64,000 nt of DNA, taken from NCBI GenBank assembly GCA_910587715.1, contig CAJUMV010000016.1, positions 13,973 to 77,972 on the forward strand, given 5' to 3'. Within the stretch, counting starts at the first letter, position 1. The number at the start of each line of letters is the position of its first letter. A model generated the notes under the pieces. The model worked only from the letters and a program-made list of their open reading frames with translations. It was not told the origin of the DNA and made no database searches. Below are positions 61,888-64,000 of this stretch, in pieces. The DNA is from an uncultured Lachnospiraceae bacterium. Its GTDB lineage: Bacteria; Bacillota; Clostridia; Lachnospirales; Lachnospiraceae. Made by a program: the position numbers and the translations under genes.

Positions 61888-62364
61888 TTATACTGAAAAT
61901 CCAACTGCTTTTAAAGCTACACAGACCGCCGTCTCAACTGTTGCCTGAAATGCTGTTGTAGCGATACATTTTATTGCCGGCTTGGCTTTTTCAAGAAAGC
62001 TTTTGCCTAACTCTTGGAAGGTTTTTTCCCCCATAAGTTCTTTCCCCTTAGGGGTAATACTGATATCAGCAAATGTTGACATTCCAGAATCTATCTTGTC
62101 TGTGCTACTTTCTTCTAACGTTTCTGCATCAAATTCCAACTCATATTCAAGTTCCACCGTTCCATTTAGATAGCCTTGCGCATGAAGGGTTTCTATTGTT
62201 TTACAAACCATCTCTGTAAATTCTGCGTCTGCCTTATTGGCAAACACCTGTTCCGTAAGTACTTCTGCAAATTCCAGATAGTTTTCCTTAGAATACTTTA
62301 TGCAGGCATCCACGATTTCCATTACCAACACTTGCTGTTCTTTTTGATTTAGTTGTGTATTCAT
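61888..62364 (-). CDS. Small protein with winged-helix-like middle, unknown
   Basis: 158 residues, MNTQLNQKEQQVLVMEIVDA, with AGGAGAAAGG upstream. Helical start, a middle AQGYLNGTVELEYELEFDAE then SITPKGKELMGEKTFQELGK that recalls the wing region of phage-type YjcQ-like proteins, and a hydrophobic C-terminal helix (IATTAFQATVETAVCVALKA). No firm family. It is divergent from the XRE regulator. Confidence 0.65.
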   Translation of the reverse strand: MNTQLNQKEQQVLVMEIVDACIKYSKENYLEFAEVLTEQVFANKADAEFTEMVCKTIETLHAQGYLNGTVELEYELEFDAETLEESSTDKIDSGMSTFADISITPKGKELMGEKTFQELGKSFLEKAKPAIKCIATTAFQATVETAVCVALKAVGFSV

Positions 62365-62491
62365 AAACCTTTCTCCTGTGTTTTTATTTAATTATATATT
62401 CTTTCAGCAAATTTTACAATGCTTTCGGCATATTTATTTTGTCCCAGAGAAAAGTTTATTGTCATACAATTCTATTATGGAGGTTTTGACT

Positions 62492-62782
62492 ATGGTACAG
62501 GGTTTAGGTGAGCGGCTGCAACAGAAAAGGTCTGGTTTGAAAATATCACAAAAAGAAGCGGCTGAGGCGATCGGGGTTTCTTACAGCATCATCTCAAATT
62601 ATGAGAAGAATGAGCGCACCCCAAGCCTTGAGAAACTTATGGCGCTTGCAAACCTTTACCATTGTTCTGTTGATTATCTTCTCGGTATTGAAAAAACATC
62701 CCGTGCAAGTATTGATGTGTCAATGCTTGATGATGAACAAATATCCCGCCTGCAATATTTTCTTTCCAGTATAAACAAATAA
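62492..62782 (+). CDS. XRE-family HTH transcriptional regulator
   Basis: 96 residues from ATG 62492 (TGGAGG site); a longer frame upstream lies in promoter DNA. LGERLQQKRSGLKISQKEAA then EAIGVSYSIISNYEKNERTP is a standard helix-turn-helix of the cro/cI/SinR type, followed by SLEKLMALANLYHCSVDYLL. Short C-terminus for dimerisation. It is the only plus-strand gene in the element, divergent from the 61888 gene, so it may repress that promoter. Confidence 0.92.
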   Translation: MVQGLGERLQQKRSGLKISQKEAAEAIGVSYSIISNYEKNERTPSLEKLMALANLYHCSVDYLLGIEKTSRASIDVSMLDDEQISRLQYFLSSINK

Positions 62783-62790
62783 TCTATTGC

Positions 62791-62973
62791 TTACCCTGTC
62801 AATTCTGCTTGTACATCTCTTAATAGATTATGTATGACTCTGACTGCCCGTAGGTAAATTTCGTCTGACTGCTGTGTTGCTAAATCATTTTCGAGGATAA
62901 TCAACAGACTAAGTGCATCTTGCAGATTTTCTCTTGCCTCCTCCACATTGATTTTGTTTTCTGATTGACTCAT
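62791..62973 (-). CDS. Small helical protein, unknown
   Basis: 60 residues from ATG 62973 (AAAGGAGG site), MSQSENKINVEEARENLQDA, then LSLLIILENDLATQQSDEIY. Two amphipathic helices, acidic. Convergent with the XRE gene with eight bases between them. Similar small helical ORFs are common in conjugative elements. No function assigned. Confidence 0.65.
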   Translation of the reverse strand: MSQSENKINVEEARENLQDALSLLIILENDLATQQSDEIYLRAVRVIHNLLRDVQAELTG

Positions 62974-63449
62974 ATGCCTGCCTCCTTTCTCCACTTGGGA
63001 GTAAGAGGGTAACGCTTGGACTATGGGAAGTCAAGGGATTTTCGATATGCTTTTTTTGATAAATAATGTCCTTGGAAACTGGTCTTTACCCAGAGAAAAT
63101 CGGTTCTTTATCTATTCCAAAATTTATCAAAAAATTTTACCCCTCAATGTATCCCTTGTTTTTGAAATACTGTATTGACCGATTTTGGGCAATGTAGAAA
63201 AAGATTGTTCGGAAGCAGTCTGCAAAAATTTTGCCCCTCCTCCAATTTACCACCAACAAACCCATTATTTTTGATTATGCAGGAAAACACCTAATGTATC
63301 GGGAATGTATTGAAAAATTCTTTATATGCCTATTTGATATGATAAATATTTATATTTGAAATGTTTTTCAATTATTTAATCTAAGTAAGTAATCATATTT
63401 TTATCTTTCAACAAATATGATTACTTACTATTTTTTTGCTTATTTTTGT
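62974..63449. other. AT-rich non-coding region with repeats
   Basis: 476 bases with no convincing gene. AAAATTTTACCCCTC (63131-63145) and AAAATTTTGCCCCTC (63225-63239) are direct repeats 94 bases apart. AATGTAT occurs three times. A perfect 17-bp inverted repeat lies at 63384-63429. It may hold an origin, a partition site or promoters. Confidence 0.5.
63384..63429. repeat. Perfect 17-bp inverted repeat
   Basis: AGTAAGTAATCATATTT (63384-63400) and AAATATGATTACTTACT (63413-63429) with a 12-base loop. ATTTTTTTG follows on the plus strand. It sits just after the stop of the minus-strand gene at 63450, where no U-run follows, so an AT-rich protein-binding site or plus-strand terminator is more likely than a terminator of that gene. 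Confidence 0.7.
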
Positions 63450-63938
63450 TTAAATATGTTGCACATTTTCTATTATTTGTGTATTTTGAATTTTATACTG
63501 TATTACTTGAAAATTACGATGTACTGTCTTGATTTCCCTTATGTAATTACACTTTTTCATGTATTCATCTTTTTTTAAATGAGTCTTATTTATTATATCT
63601 TTCGTTTCGGCTATTAAACTATCGTATGCTAACACATTTTCTGACATTGCAATATTAACCGCAAATCTCAATATAACAGGATTTTGTAACCTATCTTTTG
63701 CCATCACATATGCAGTCTTAGGAGTTTCATATAAGTACAATGGTAATTTAGCAGCGTTTCTACCTACTATATCTTGTGCTACACTATTTTCAAAAGCTCC
63801 ATACAAATATATTGTGTTATAGAAATGAACTCTTGACAACATCTCTGTATCCTCCAAATTTATATTTGAGGATATTGTATCACCAAAAGTCTTTTTTGAA
63901 AATAGTTGTTGAAATGAATTATATTTTCGTTTTTTCAT
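63450..63938 (-). CDS. Hypothetical protein of the mobile element
   Basis: 162 residues, MKKRKYNSFQQLFSKKTFGD, with AGGAGG before the ATG. Basic start, helical middle (LSRVHFYNTIYLYGAFENSV), and a segment KDRLQNPVILRFAVNIAMSE. No membrane helix or known motif seen. Very AT-rich, like the retropepsin pair. Confidence 0.6.
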   Translation of the reverse strand: MKKRKYNSFQQLFSKKTFGDTISSNINLEDTEMLSRVHFYNTIYLYGAFENSVAQDIVGRNAAKLPLYLYETPKTAYVMAKDRLQNPVILRFAVNIAMSENVLAYDSLIAETKDIINKTHLKKDEYMKKCNYIREIKTVHRNFQVIQYKIQNTQIIENVQHI

Positions 63939-64000
63939 GTTGTTTTCCTCCTATCTCAATATTTGAAATTTGTCAATATATCTCCCGGTATATTTTTAAA

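Larger units (their letters stand above)
51390..64000. mobile_element. Integrated mobile element (serine-recombinase type), left end and body
   Basis: Left junction at about 51380-51400, where the SpoIID-like gene breaks and the recombinase gene ends. Base composition drops visibly to AT-rich, codon use changes, and genes are of accessory type: serine recombinase, HUH rolling-circle initiator, secreted protein, retropepsin, zinc-ribbon protein, XRE regulator. No relaxase other than the HUH protein and no type IV secretion genes are seen up to 64000, and the right end is outside. It may be an integrative mobilizable element or the edge of a larger ICE. Confidence 0.85.

Noticed and set aside
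1..64000. CRISPR array, rRNA or tRNA genes
   Set aside because: I saw no regularly spaced 25-40 base repeats with unique spacers, no rRNA-like sequence, and no cloverleaf with a GTTCRANNC T-arm on either strand.

Overview
The window reads as a chromosome segment of an anaerobic gut Firmicute of the family Lachnospiraceae (Clostridia). Signs of this are the infC-rpmI-rplT operon with an L20-type leader and an ATT start on infC, a T-box leader ahead of thrS, a flavodiiron protein, two-repeat DUF1540 and DUF5716/DUF5717 proteins, strong GGAGG ribosome sites, and a SpoIID-like gene. Species cannot be assigned from this alone. Almost all chromosomal genes lie on the minus strand. From about 51.39 kb to the right edge the DNA becomes visibly AT-richer and is an integrated mobile element.

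Layout. 0-6.3 kb: end of a GGDEF protein, pepD, translation operon rplT/rpmI/infC, two tandem secreted paralogues with matching operator-like promoters, a lipoprotein and a DUF1540 protein. 6.3-11.7 kb: membrane glycosyltransferase, thrS with T-box and a small membrane ORF, SEC-C protein. 12-25.7 kb: a decaying mannose-glycan locus (GH38 alpha-mannosidase and a divergent LacI regulator that share one deletion, and an intact GH2 beta-mannosidase), an AAA/DUF4143 ATPase, a frameshifted giant surface protein and a GGDEF cyclase. 25.9-33.5 kb: small membrane protein, shredded choloylglycine-hydrolase-family remnant, tcdA, NUDIX, MATE, Phd/PIN toxin-antitoxin, FprA flavoprotein, HAD phosphatase, SDR. 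33.5-43.5 kb: purA, rarA-bactofilin-LytM group, heavy-metal P-type ATPase, CDF transporter, a hypothetical gene, purB. 43.5-50.6 kb: a four-gene operon of uncharacterised proteins (DUF5717 giant, Hsp70/actin-like DUF5716, TPR-like, coiled-coil membrane protein), apparently transcribed from a promoter that gives a leaderless mRNA. 50.7-51.4 kb: a SpoIID-like gene cut by the mobile element.

The element (about 51.39 kb to beyond 64 kb) carries a large serine recombinase at its left end, a coupled small ORF, an HUH rolling-circle initiator, a secreted protein, a retropepsin-like protease with a coupled partner, a multi-zinc-ribbon protein with a possible nuclease core, an SLH-like lipoprotein, an XRE regulator and several unknowns. 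No conjugation genes are visible before the window ends.

Beyond genes, the window has at least three dispersed repeat types: an 11-mer AGTTTACATAA found eight times exactly, an intergenic palindromic family with TGCGAAACTCAT arms, and a larger structured intergenic family ending in AAGCAGA/TCTGCTT whose two full copies look base-paired with partial compensation. The best candidate for an undescribed system is the DUF5717-DUF5716-TPR-membrane operon. The accessory set of the mobile element (retropepsin, secreted protein, zinc-ribbon protein) is second.
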